A DNA stretch of 64,000 nucleotides from Planctomycetota bacterium (GCA_029260765.1 JAJDCP010000091.1:1-64000), one strand, 5' to 3'. Shown: positions 33,819 through 42,572, counted from the first letter of the stretch. Notes: generated by a model not told the origin, from the sequence alone. Made by a program: numbers and translations.

Positions 33819-33992
33819 CGCTCGGGCAGACAGGCTTCGCAGGGCTGAGACGAACTTGGATAAAGTTTCTTTTCCTTTGTGGCTGTTCGCCTTATGTCAT
33901 TGGCTGGGTCTGGGAACTTTGTACGACAGCGCAATCGCCTCTAGCCTGGAAATACACGAAGTGCGCGCACTTCCGGTGGCAAGGAGCGAGGC

Positions 33993-35006
33993 ATGGCATG
34001 CAAGACCGTCTGTTGGATTCTGATTCTCAGCTGCCATGCCGTTCCGGCCTTCGCTGGTGGCGACTTCCTCGGTAGACAGCTGCCTGAGATCCTCACCAAC
34101 GGTTGGGTCGACCTCTCCAACCCGGACGCCTGCGCTCCGAGTCTACAGAGTCTGCGTTGGCAGGTGGTGTTGATCGAGATCTGGCAGACAGACATCGACC
34201 CGTGTACTGCGCGGGTCCCCAAGCTGCGCGCGCTCTATGAGCAACACGCTGATGCAGGACTGAAGATATTGGCGCTCAGCCCTGAGAGCCAATCAACTGT
34301 CGAGGGCTATGCCCATCTCCACATCCTGCCGTACACCGTCGGCTTTGGTCTACACTCCGATTGGGAGATCACCCAGGTTCCCGACGCCTACCTGGTGGGA
34401 GTCGGCGGCCTGGTGGTCTGGCAAGGGCATCCCGATGAACTGCCCACCGAAGTGCTTGAGGAGGAGCTGGCGCGGGTCAATCGTCTGCCTGCCATCGATG
34501 ATGCCAGGGCGTTCCGGTCGGCCCTGAAAGACATCGACAAGGGCAAGCTCGGGCGTGCGCATGGAAAGGTGGCAAAGCTCGCGAAGAAGTATCGCGACGA
34601 GCCTGCAGTGCGAGAGCAAGCCGAGGCGTTGCTCGTCTACCTTGAACGGCTGGCTGAGCAGCATCGGCTGGACGCACAACGCTGGATCGAGGAAGACTGC
34701 TACTTTGAGGCTCTCCCCATTCTCGAGATGCTCGAGGACAGCTTCGCAGGAATCGATGCTGCTGAGGAGGCGGAAGACACTCTCAAGGCATGGAAAAAGG
34801 ACAAACGCATCAAGAACCTGCTCGTCGCGGGAAAGATGCTCGCCGCGGCGCGCGATCTCCAGGCCTCGGAGCGCTACGAGGAGGCGCAGCAGGTGTTGCA
34901 GCAAGTGGCGATGGGGGCGGACAGCACGTTGCTGAGCGCCGAGGCCAACCGCCAACTCGAGAGCCTGAGCCAGACGATGGCCGCCCAGAAGCAGAACGAA
35001 GAATAG
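33993..35006 (+). CDS. Exported thioredoxin-fold protein lacking CXXC, with helical repeat tail
   Basis: A 337-residue protein with a signal peptide (~1-21). Residues ~25-165 read as a TlpA/thioredoxin fold: VVLIEIWQTDIDPCTARVPKLRALYEQ. The active-site CxxC of TlpA is replaced by IDPC, so only the second cysteine remains and dithiol chemistry is unlikely. The cis-Pro region (TQVPDAYLV) is kept. Residues ~170-335 are charged and helical, resembling TPR-type repeats. It lies between the divergent kinase and the prepilin ORF. It may be a periplasmic scaffold or chaperone, or a one-Cys redox protein. Start ATG has AGGAG eight bases upstream. Confidence 0.75.
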   Translation: MACKTVCWILILSCHAVPAFAGGDFLGRQLPEILTNGWVDLSNPDACAPSLQSLRWQVVLIEIWQTDIDPCTARVPKLRALYEQHADAGLKILALSPESQSTVEGYAHLHILPYTVGFGLHSDWEITQVPDAYLVGVGGLVVWQGHPDELPTEVLEEELARVNRLPAIDDARAFRSALKDIDKGKLGRAHGKVAKLAKKYRDEPAVREQAEALLVYLERLAEQHRLDAQRWIEEDCYFEALPILEMLEDSFAGIDAAEEAEDTLKAWKKDKRIKNLLVAGKMLAAARDLQASERYEEAQQVLQQVAMGADSTLLSAEANRQLESLSQTMAAQKQNEE

Positions 35007-35041
35007 GACACTGTCTGTCTGCATCTTGCAGTTCTTGACGC

Positions 35042-35069
35042 CAGCGTGCCGTTTGAAAGCGGCACGCTG
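35042..35069 (+). terminator. Strong 10-bp hairpin before prepilin ORF
   Basis: CAGCGTGCCG pairs perfectly with CGGCACGCTG across an eight-base loop, 36 bases after the Trx-fold gene stop. No T-run follows directly, but CTTGTTGG does, so this is a likely though weak terminator or a processing element. Confidence 0.45.
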
Positions 35070-35082
35070 CGTGCTTGTTGGT

Positions 35083-35110
35083 CTCCTCAGATCGTTGAGG
35101 AGGACCTTCG
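35083..35110 (+). promoter_or_regulatory. RBS-sequestering hairpin
   Basis: CTCCTCA (35083-35089) pairs with TGAGGAG (35096-35102), which contains the ribosome site GAGGAGG used by the ATG at 35111. With GTC/GAC extension the stem lengthens around one bulge. The start of the following ORF would be hidden until the hairpin opens, suggesting translational control. Confidence 0.5.
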
Positions 35111-38041
35111 ATGCTCGCTGTGCTTGTTGTCCTGTCCGTCAGCCTCGTTTCCGGATTTCTCGGTTTTCACGCGCTGAGGCGCCACCGCCTGCATGCAGAT
35201 GTCCGGGCCTGTCTGGCCCAGTTGGCCCCGCCGTCGCGGGCTAGCCTGAAGAGTGCGGCTCTGCAATGCCAGAAGCTGCCACGTGCGCTGGCCGCCCAGG
35301 GCTGGGCCGTCCTGGCGACCCGTCAGGGATGGCGGAGTGTCCAGCTGGGCCGCCCGCTCGTCCGCCGTTGGCTACCTGCAGACCGCCGGTGCCTGGTGTT
35401 GGTGGACGCAGCCTCATGCCGGCTGCTCTCTCCTGCACTGCGGCAGGCTTGGGCCGACGGCGGGCGTCTGGTCGAGAAGGACGGGCGTCTGCAGGTCGAG
35501 AATTGTCTGATCGTTCGGATAGATGCTTTCTCTGGCCGTCTGGTACCCCTGGTCGGTGCCAGCGCCACTCTGCTGCAGGAGCTCGCCAGGTCGGAGCTTC
35601 CCTCGCTGCCGGCTATGCTGCGGAGTAGTCTGGCGGCCGAATTCCAGGCGATGGGATTGGTGCTGCCCGCTACCGAGGGCGCCCACTGGCGCGATGACGC
35701 GGACCTGCTTGGGGGTCTTCGCGCGGCCGAACGCGCGCCCGAGCGTTGGCTCGGACTCAGCGCCGACCGACGCCCCAGGATCTTCGATGCGACCGGGCGC
35801 ACCCTCAGGCAAGGCGTCGAGCCCAGAGCGCTGGGCATCCGCTGGCTGCCCGTCCGGGACGGGTGTCGCCACGTCTGCGACAGCTGGGACCAGGTCCTGT
35901 ACGCCGAGCAATGGCGACTCGAGGGGCGGTGTCGCCGCGTCCGTACCTGGTCGTGGCTACGGAGGCTCGACCGCCCAGGGATCGGCTTCCTGCGGAATTT
36001 CGAGGAGCGGGTCGTAGATCGCCATGGGCGTTCGCTGCTGACAGAACGCCTGACGTACGGTTCTACCGGCCGACTGCTCCTGCGGGAGCGCTGGCAGGCA
36101 TGCCGCACCCGCGCAGGAGCCGCGACCCGTTTCTCCCAGACCCGCTGGCAGTCCGATGGCGTTCGCACCGAGCGCTGCGGGCAGCGTGGGCCGCGCGGGC
36201 AAGCCTTGCGCAGCGTCACGCGCGCATTCAAGCCGGATGGCAGCTTGCTCTACCATCGCAGCTGGCGGGCACGGAGGCCCAGGCGATGTGTTCGAGTGGC
36301 AAACAATGTCTGTCAGTCCAAGTCTGACAGGCGGCAGATCGCGAGCGTCTCACAACCGGCCACTGCCGCGTTGGCCTGCCTGCCCGGGGGCGGCTCGCAA
36401 GCAAGTTGGAACCCTGGGATGCAACCTCGGCGAGGTTTGACCTTGGTTGAGCTGTTGATGGCTCTGCTCATCGTCGCCTTGCTGAGCACCAGTGTGCTGC
36501 TGTCGATGGGAGGATCGAGCGACGAAGCCGCGCATGCCTGGCTGCAGGACCTGCAAGCGCGCATGCAGGCTGAGCTCGACCTCGCCTATGCACACGCTGT
36601 CCAGCAATCTGCACGTGCCCCAGTTTTCGAAGACTGGGATGCACCCGGTTTCGCAGCGAAGACTGCCAAGGCTGGCCCCGAAGCCGCTCCCCCGCCATCA
36701 GCCAAGCAGTACAACCCGCCCCCGACCCTGTCGCCGTGGGCTCCGCCTCTGGCCATGTATTGGGCGTGTCAAGAGATCTCGGCGCGCTACGCAGAAGCTG
36801 GATTCGCCGCGATCATGGTGCAGGGAGGCCTGCGGGCGGTCTACCTCTCGTCGCCAGAGCTCGAGGGCCTGGCCGAGCCTGGCGAGAGCTGTCTGGTGCT
36901 GTATGACGCCCTGGGTATGCAGCTCCAAGGCCTCGCCGACCTGCAGCTCTTTCGAGGCTTTCAGCCCGTCTTCAGCCTGCCGAGCGCCCAACTGCCCGAC
37001 TTCAGTGAGCAGCTTGTGTTCCGCGCTCGGCCGCTGCCTGATCGGTTGGCGCTCGAGCCCTTCGAGCTGGCTGGAAGCTCTGCGCTGCGCACGGTCTTGC
37101 AGAGCGCAGCTCGGGGAATGTCCAAGCTGCATTACAGCCTCGCCCTGCAGCACTTCCGGGCGATGGGCGTCGATGCGCCACGGTTCGGCAACACCAGGGA
37201 CTTCGATTACAGTTCCCTGCGCTTCGGTAGCGGCCAGGATTTCAACGACTTCCTGGCTTCGGTGGTGGCTTGGCAAGAGCGGCCGGTGAAACTCTCCGTC
37301 GAGCACAGCCAGGCGCGTCTGGTCGGGGACCCCGGCGATGCGGCTCTGGTCCGCTTGCAGCGAGACCTGCAAGTCCGCCCAGGGGAAGCCTTCGAGCTGC
37401 GAGACGCGGGCCTCCGGGTGGTGTACAGTCGCGAGCCCCTGCCCGAAGGGGGTGAGCTCGAGATCCGGCGCATCGTCGATGAAGCCGGAAATCTCCACTG
37501 GGAAGAGTTCCACCGGCCCAACGCCCAGGGGCGCAGCATCAACCGCTTCGAGTATGCGGTAGACCTGCTCGACCCCGGTGCGAAGACACTGGTTGGCGAG
37601 AGCCTGCGCTTTCAGGACAACCACTACCGGACCCTCAACGCTCGCCAGGGCAGCTACGACCCCTTCGATGGGTCTCGTCTCGGAGGGAGTCTCTTCGAGC
37701 TTACGCGCGATGCCCAGGGCCAGGCGCAGCAGGCTTATCGACTGGTGCACGGCACCCGCGCTGATGGCGAAATCGAGAGCTGGCAGACGGACTTTGACCG
37801 CCAACGCGCGACGAGGATGCGCGCGGTCTACCGCCGACCCGATGGCAGCATTCTTGCTGAAGAACTCTTCCAGGCGATGGGAGGTTACATGGCTGGTATG
37901 TTGGTCAGCTCAGGCTGGCAGTACTTCCAGCCATCGGGCCAGCCGATGTCTGAAGAGGAAGGGGACACCGAGCTACGTGCCATCCACTGGCCGGGCGGAG
38001 CTGAAGGTTTCAGCCAACTGCCCGGCAGGCTCAGGCCCTGA
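35111..38041 (+). CDS. Long ORF: anchored N-terminal half joined in frame to a prepilin-type protein
   Basis: One frame of 976 codons holds two unlike parts. Residues 1-~400 start with a membrane anchor (LAVLVVLSVSLVSGFLGF) and an Arg-rich extracytoplasmic region with short repeats such as DRHGRSLLTERL and FKPDGSLLYHRS. At residue 437 (ATG 36419) begins MQPRRG followed by LTLVELLMALLIVALL, a complete type IV prepilin leader with Gly-1 and Glu+5, which cannot work in the middle of a protein. The remaining 540 residues carry a pilin-like helix, a long beta-rich domain and similar repeats (YRRPDGSILAEEL). Most likely these are two genes whose intervening ~120 bases happen to lack a stop, or gene 1 has a frameshift. 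The prepilin half would belong to a type II secretion or type IV pilus-like system. Confidence 0.7.
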   Translation: MLAVLVVLSVSLVSGFLGFHALRRHRLHADVRACLAQLAPPSRASLKSAALQCQKLPRALAAQGWAVLATRQGWRSVQLGRPLVRRWLPADRRCLVLVDAASCRLLSPALRQAWADGGRLVEKDGRLQVENCLIVRIDAFSGRLVPLVGASATLLQELARSELPSLPAMLRSSLAAEFQAMGLVLPATEGAHWRDDADLLGGLRAAERAPERWLGLSADRRPRIFDATGRTLRQGVEPRALGIRWLPVRDGCRHVCDSWDQVLYAEQWRLEGRCRRVRTWSWLRRLDRPGIGFLRNFEERVVDRHGRSLLTERLTYGSTGRLLLRERWQACRTRAGAATRFSQTRWQSDGVRTERCGQRGPRGQALRSVTRAFKPDGSLLYHRSWRARRPRRCVRVANNVCQSKSDRRQIASVSQPATAALACLPGGGSQASWNPGMQPRRGLTLVELLMALLIVALLSTSVLLSMGGSSDEAAHAWLQDLQARMQAELDLAYAHAVQQSARAPVFEDWDAPGFAAKTAKAGPEAAPPPSAKQYNPPPTLSPWAPPLAMYWACQEISARYAEAGFAAIMVQGGLRAVYLSSPELEGLAEPGESCLVLYDALGMQLQGLADLQLFRGFQPVFSLPSAQLPDFSEQLVFRARPLPDRLALEPFELAGSSALRTVLQSAARGMSKLHYSLALQHFRAMGVDAPRFGNTRDFDYSSLRFGSGQDFNDFLASVVAWQERPVKLSVEHSQARLVGDPGDAALVRLQRDLQVRPGEAFELRDAGLRVVYSREPLPEGGELEIRRIVDEAGNLHWEEFHRPNAQGRSINRFEYAVDLLDPGAKTLVGESLRFQDNHYRTLNARQGSYDPFDGSRLGGSLFELTRDAQGQAQQAYRLVHGTRADGEIESWQTDFDRQRATRMRAVYRRPDGSILAEELFQAMGGYMAGMLVSSGWQYFQPSGQPMSEEEGDTELRAIHWPGGAEGFSQLPGRLRP
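36310..36330 (+). other. Hairpin at the junction of the two ORF halves
   Basis: CTGTCAG-TCCAAGT-CTGACAG is a perfect 7-bp stem with a seven-base loop. It lies in the stretch (36295-36418) that looks non-coding, about 90 bases before the prepilin ATG, and another frame has a stop (TGA 36325-36327) inside it. This supports a gene boundary here. Confidence 0.4.
36419..36490 (+). other. Prepilin leader and N-terminal helix (probable true start of second gene)
   Basis: ATG 36419 begins a six-residue basic leader ending in Gly, then LTLVELLMALLIVALLSTS. Gly at -1, Glu at +5 and an uninterrupted ~16-residue hydrophobic helix fit prepilin peptidase (PilD-type) cleavage and methylation. Position +1 is Leu instead of Phe. 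The upstream sequence holds GGG at 36414-36418 but no strong ribosome site. Confidence 0.65.
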
Positions 38042-38047
38042 GATCCG

Positions 38048-39964
38048 CTACTCTTCCAAATACGTGTAGCCGGCCAGCAGTTTCTCGTACAGCTTGAACA
38101 GCTCGCGGGATTGCTCGAGGCTGAGGCGGCCGCCGCGCAGAGCTGCTTCTGAAGACCGCCGCAGGCGCGCGATCAGCTCGGTGTCGCGGTAGAGTACCCA
38201 CTGCAGCACGTCGCAGACGCGGTCCCCACGGTCGACGTGGGAAATCTGGTAATGGCCTTCGCTGTCGTCGATCACGTGCAGCGCGTTGGTGTCGCCGAAC
38301 AGGTTGTGCAGATCGCCCAGAATCTCCTGGTAGGCGCCCACCAGGAAGAAGGCCAGGTAGTAGGGCTTGCCGTCGAGTTTGTGGACCTCGAGTACGCGTT
38401 TGACGTCACGCATGTCGATGAAACGGTCGATCTTGCCATCGGAGTCGCAGGTGATGTCCGCCAGGATGGCGCGCTCCGTCGGCTCTTCGTCCAGTCTGTG
38501 GATCGGCAGGACAGGAAAGATCTGCTCGATAGCCCAGGTGTCGGGCAAGGACTGGAAGATCGAGAAGTTGCAGAAATAGATCGACGCGAGCTGGCGCTCG
38601 AGGTTCTCGAACTCCTCGGGCGTATCCTCGATCCGCTTGAGGATCTTCTGGATCTTCTGACAGATGGCCCAGAAGTAGTTTTCGGCCTGGGCGCGCTCCT
38701 TGAGGCTCAGATGGCCGAGCTTGAACAGCGTCAACACCTGGTCTTTGAAGTGGCGGGCGTCATGGAAGTAGCCCCGCATCGTCTTCAGGTCGACTTCCTG
38801 CAGCACCTCGTACATCTCATGCACCAGGCGATGGGCGTCCTTGTCAGGCGGCTCGACAGGCTTGGTCGAGATGCGCCGGGCATCGCCCAACACATTGCAG
38901 ACCAGCACCGCGTGATGAGCCACGGTGGCGCGCCCTGACTCGGTGACGATGGTCGGCAGCTTCTCGATGCCCGTTTCGCGGCAGACTTCGAGGATGCCCC
39001 CGACGACGTTGAGCGCATATTCGAGCGTGGTGTAGTTCATCGATGACGAGAAGTCAGTCTGTGAGCCATCATAGTCCACACCCAGGCCGCCCCCCACATC
39101 GAGAAAACCCATCGGCAGGCCGAGCTTGACCAACTCAGCGTACAGGCGCGTGGCCTCCTCCACACCGTCTTTGACGGTCCGCACCGAGGTGATCTGGCTG
39201 CCGAGGTGGAAATGCAGCAACACGATCTTCTCGTGCAGGCCGGCCCGCTTGAGCTCTTCGGCGGCATCGAGGATCTGTTGGCAGGTCAAACCGAACTTCG
39301 ACCAATCGCCGGCTGAGGTCTTCCAATGTCCCGAACCGCGGGTCGAGAGCTTCGCGCGCAGGCCGATCAGTGGAGGGATGCCTACCTCGCGGCTCTTGCG
39401 GATGATGATCGAGACCTCTTCAGGGCGCTCGACCACCAGGATCACTCGGTTTCCGAGCAGGCTGGCACGCAGCGCCAACTCTATGTATTCGTTGTCCTTG
39501 TAGCCGTTGCAGATGATCAACGCCCGGGGATTGTCGAGCATGGCCATCGCTGCCATCAGCTCGGGCTTCGAGCCTGCCTCCAGACCGAAATCGAAGGCCG
39601 CACCGCAGCGCACGATGTGCTCGACCAGGTAGCGGTCCTGGTTGACCTTGATCGGGTACACCCCTTGAAAGCTGCCGGGGTATTCGTACTCACTGATCGC
39701 TTCGGCGAATGCCTGATGGATCCGCTCCAGCCGTGTCTGCAGAATGCCAGGGAAACGCAGCAGAAGGGGGAGAGCGATCCCGCGCTCACGGACTTCCTCG
39801 ACCAGTGCCGTCAGGTCGATACGGGCTGCAGGTTCGCCCGTGGGGCTGACCATCAGATTGCCCTTCTTGCTGATCGACAGGAAGCGCTCTCCCCAATGGT
39901 CGATCCCGTAGAGGGCGGCCGCTTTCTCTGTCGTCCACGCTTCCATGTCCACCTCGTTGGCCAT
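38048..39964 (-). CDS. speA: Biosynthetic arginine decarboxylase
   Basis: PLP enzyme that decarboxylates arginine to agmatine, the start of a putrescine/spermidine route. The 638-residue product is the usual SpeA length. The PLP lysine lies in the family motif GVYPIKVNQDRYLVE. ALIICNGYKDNEYIELAL, LHFHLGSQITS, the Gly-rich FLDVGGGLGVDYDG and the C-terminal YQEILGDLHNLFGDTNALH block are all present. No agmatinase or agmatine deiminase is in the window. It is transcribed alone or first of the minus-strand group. It converges with the prepilin ORF across a six-base gap. Confidence 0.97.
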   Translation of the reverse strand: MANEVDMEAWTTEKAAALYGIDHWGERFLSISKKGNLMVSPTGEPAARIDLTALVEEVRERGIALPLLLRFPGILQTRLERIHQAFAEAISEYEYPGSFQGVYPIKVNQDRYLVEHIVRCGAAFDFGLEAGSKPELMAAMAMLDNPRALIICNGYKDNEYIELALRASLLGNRVILVVERPEEVSIIIRKSREVGIPPLIGLRAKLSTRGSGHWKTSAGDWSKFGLTCQQILDAAEELKRAGLHEKIVLLHFHLGSQITSVRTVKDGVEEATRLYAELVKLGLPMGFLDVGGGLGVDYDGSQTDFSSSMNYTTLEYALNVVGGILEVCRETGIEKLPTIVTESGRATVAHHAVLVCNVLGDARRISTKPVEPPDKDAHRLVHEMYEVLQEVDLKTMRGYFHDARHFKDQVLTLFKLGHLSLKERAQAENYFWAICQKIQKILKRIEDTPEEFENLERQLASIYFCNFSIFQSLPDTWAIEQIFPVLPIHRLDEEPTERAILADITCDSDGKIDRFIDMRDVKRVLEVHKLDGKPYYLAFFLVGAYQEILGDLHNLFGDTNALHVIDDSEGHYQISHVDRGDRVCDVLQWVLYRDTELIARLRRSSEAALRGGRLSLEQSRELFKLYEKLLAGYTYLEE

Positions 39965-40004
39965 GCCTGTCTCGGCACATACACCAAAAAAAAAACTCCG
40001 CCCT

Positions 40005-40169
40005 CACTAGTGCCTCCGCGCACAAATTCCGGCGCAGTTCTTGCGGCGGCACGGCACTCGCTTCGTCCTCCTCCTTCCCGCTACTCGTAGGGGCTCGTCG
40101 TCGATCCTCGCCACTGCCGCACCGGCGCTGCGCCCTGCACCGAAACTATCGCGCTGCGTCACTAGTGCC
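40005..40169. repeat. Two copies of CACTAGTGCCT, in the speA/caspase gap
   Basis: The 11-base sequence CACTAGTGCCT (palindromic core CACTAGTG) occurs at 40005-40015 and 40160-40170; a related GGCACTAGTGCC is at 42442-42453 on the far side of the caspase-like gene. The 287-bp gap 39965-40251 also has an A-run near 39985 and otherwise shows nothing I recognise; the speA promoter must lie there. Confidence 0.4.
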
Positions 40170-40251
40170 TTGAAGACAGGGGGCGGGTGTCCGGATTGTG
40201 CAATTTCCCCGGCGGGTTGCCAGTTTAATGATGGAAACCAGGCGGGCAGAA

Positions 40252-42399
40252 TCAGCGCCGGATGCGGTCGAGGGCAACCCACTCGTCCCAGACCTTGTCA
40301 AAGCCGACGTAGTGGATCAGGTGCAGGCCCTGGTAGCTGTCCAGCACGATCGAGTCGTACCATTTGCCGTCCGAGAGCACCGAAACGCGGGTATCGGCCG
40401 GCAGGGACACCGGTCGGGGAAAGCGTATGCGGTCGGGCCCCACCCACTCGTCCCAGCTGGCATCGAAGCCGTAGTAGGTGACCTTGAGCTTGTCCTTCCG
40501 AGCGGCAATGACCTCGGCCATGTACCACTTGCCTTCAAAGCTGACCTCGAGGGGAGCGCCCATCCAGGCATCCTGGCTGCTGCGGACGCGTCCGAGATCG
40601 AGCTGCGGATGGAATGCGCCGGTCGTCGCGAAGGTGGCGAACTGCTTCTCGGCAGCGACCATGCGGGTCTCTGTATACACGCCGAGCTCGTCCAGCCCGA
40701 CGCGGCCGTCGCGGTCCGCATCGACAGACGAGTCGCCGCCCAGGCCGTCGATCAAGCACTCGGTGAAGGTCCAGTTGCCGGTGGAGATGACACTGGCGAG
40801 AGAGCTGGTCAGGCAGGAGAAAGCGATCTGTCCGCCGGCAGCCTTGGCCGCATCGGCCAGACTGCCCGAAAAACAGCAGTCGGCGGTCAACAGCACGCGT
40901 CGACCGTCGAAGTACTCACTGACCTGCTCGACCATCCCTGGGACACTCCAACAGTTGCCAGCGCTGGCCTCTGCGTCCCAGGGAGCAAAGTGCACCACAC
41001 CCGCGTCGTTCTTGACGCCGTGCCCGGCGTAATAGACGATCAAGAAGTCTCCTGGGTTGGTCTTCTTGAGCAACTGGCGGAATTCGGTCTCGATGTTCCG
41101 TTTGGTCGCTTGGCGGTCTGTCAGGAAGGTGATCTGTTCACCGGGCACCCCTCGCGACTCGAGCAGGTCCATCAGCACCTGGTCTTTGCGTCCCGCTTGG
41201 GGAAAGGATGCAAAGACGCTGCTGTTCTGCCACTCGAGCACCCCGACTCCGAAAACCCACGTCCTGCTGGGATCCCAGGTCTCCGCCACGCGCTCTGCAC
41301 GGATGTTGGGAGCGGGTACCCACTCGTCCCAACCACTGTCATAGCCGTCGAAGCGTACCAAATGCAGTCCGAGGCGCCGGTCGATCACTTCCCCAGCAAA
41401 CCACCTTTCTTTGTCTTTGCACTCGACCCGTGCGCCCACCGGGAACTGCTCAGGCCGGTAGGGCCGCAAGCGGTCGAAGCCGACCCACTCGTCGTATTGG
41501 CTGCCATAGCCGATGTAGTGCACGAAACAGCGCCCATCGTTCCCAACCTTGGTGACCTTGGCGCGGAACCAACCCTCGCCGTCATGCGCCTCGAGTTGGG
41601 CACCGACGAAGGGCGTGCCGCGACCGCGGCTGGCCGCGAGCTCGGTCGAAGGATCGAAGCCATTGGTGGTCACGAAGTGGGCCAGCTGCTTCTCTTCAAA
41701 GGCCAGCGTCTCGTGCGCGTGCTGGACGATCTCTCCCAACTCGATATCCCCGTCGGCATCCCGGTCGAGCAGGTAGCTGCCGTCCAGGCCATCGACGACG
41801 CACTGGGTGAATGTCCAGTTGACGCTGGAGATCTCGTTCGGAGGGATCGAGGCCAGGCAGGCGTAGGCGATCTTGCCCCGCCCCTCACGGCGCTCCGCTT
41901 CGACGCCGAGCGCCCCGGCGTGGCAGCAGTCGGCGATCAACAGCGCCTTGCTGCCTTTGAAATCTGCTTCGATGCGGTCGAAAATGTCGGGCACCGACCA
42001 GTGGCTGGTGCCATCGACGGTGTCTCCCGCGTCGTAGGGGACGAACCAGGTCGTGCCATCCTTGCGGATGCCGTGGCCCTGGAAGTAGAAGACCAACATG
42101 TCGCCCGGCCGGCTCTTTGCCAACAACACCTCGAGGGCCACCCTGGCCGTGGAGAGACGGGCCTCCCGGTCTTTGAGGTAGACGATACGGTCGTCGGGCA
42201 CGCCCGCCTGGCGAAATTCATCGATCAGCCGGTCATCCTGTCGGCCTTCGGCCGAGAAAGACTCGTATTCCTCGGAGTTTTCCCAGGTCACGCTGCTGAG
42301 CGCGAACACCAGGGTGCGCTCAGCATCCCAGCTCGGCCCGGCTTGCAGGCTGGCACACAGCAGAAAAATCGCCAGACAGATCGAAGCTCGACGGGGCAT
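40252..42399 (-). CDS. Secreted tandem caspase-like protein with EF-hand loops and Tudor-knot-like domains
   Basis: A 715-residue exported protein made of two similar halves. Each half has a caspase (C14)-like domain, an EF-hand-type calcium loop and two short modules ending in (W/Y)DEWV. Half 1: catalytic His in QGHG (H109), Cys in DCCHAG (C159), loop D212-E223 (DRDADGDIELGE), modules with DEWV at 302-306 and 357-361. Half 2: AGHG (H460), DCCFSG (C509), loop D560-E571 (DADRDGRVGLDE), modules at 649-653 and 704-708. The ~50-residue modules (e.g. VHYIGYGSQYDEWVGFDRLR) match the Tudor-knot/chromo-like pattern known mainly from eukaryotic chromatin proteins. ATG 42399 starts a signal peptide (to ~20) and follows GGAGG. 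The combination suggests calcium-triggered extracytoplasmic proteolysis; targets are unknown. Confidence 0.85.
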   Translation of the reverse strand: MPRRASICLAIFLLCASLQAGPSWDAERTLVFALSSVTWENSEEYESFSAEGRQDDRLIDEFRQAGVPDDRIVYLKDREARLSTARVALEVLLAKSRPGDMLVFYFQGHGIRKDGTTWFVPYDAGDTVDGTSHWSVPDIFDRIEADFKGSKALLIADCCHAGALGVEAERREGRGKIAYACLASIPPNEISSVNWTFTQCVVDGLDGSYLLDRDADGDIELGEIVQHAHETLAFEEKQLAHFVTTNGFDPSTELAASRGRGTPFVGAQLEAHDGEGWFRAKVTKVGNDGRCFVHYIGYGSQYDEWVGFDRLRPYRPEQFPVGARVECKDKERWFAGEVIDRRLGLHLVRFDGYDSGWDEWVPAPNIRAERVAETWDPSRTWVFGVGVLEWQNSSVFASFPQAGRKDQVLMDLLESRGVPGEQITFLTDRQATKRNIETEFRQLLKKTNPGDFLIVYYAGHGVKNDAGVVHFAPWDAEASAGNCWSVPGMVEQVSEYFDGRRVLLTADCCFSGSLADAAKAAGGQIAFSCLTSSLASVISTGNWTFTECLIDGLGGDSSVDADRDGRVGLDELGVYTETRMVAAEKQFATFATTGAFHPQLDLGRVRSSQDAWMGAPLEVSFEGKWYMAEVIAARKDKLKVTYYGFDASWDEWVGPDRIRFPRPVSLPADTRVSVLSDGKWYDSIVLDSYQGLHLIHYVGFDKVWDEWVALDRIRR

Positions 42400-42441
42400 G
42401 GCAGGCCTCCAGGAAACTTGATGCGAAGTTGCGTCCATTGC

Positions 42442-42453
42442 GGCACTAGTGCC
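42442..42453. repeat. 12-bp palindrome GGCACTAGTGCC
   Basis: A perfect palindrome about 45 bases upstream of the caspase-like start codon. Its core CACTAGTGCC recurs twice downstream of the same gene (from 40005 and 40160). It could be an operator or a mark left at a past insertion boundary. Confidence 0.4.
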
Positions 42454-42515
42454 AGGCCGCACACAAAAGGGTCCATCCGGACGACGTGTGCGCCGTGGGA
42501 AGCAAATTCTTGTAG

Positions 42516-42572
42516 GGGAGGGGTTTACCCACTCCCTCGACTCTCAGGCGGGGGTAAACGCCGCCCCCCAAC
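42516..42572. repeat. REP-like GC-rich inverted repeats
   Basis: GGGAG-GGG-TTTA-CCC-A-CTCCC (42516-42536), preceded by TTGTAG, folds as a near-perfect hairpin. It is followed by a second arm-rich block GGCGGGGGTAAACGCCGCCC. Such GTAGGGG...TTTACCC elements occur between genes in many genomes; here it lies between the caspase-like and acyltransferase genes. Confidence 0.4.
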
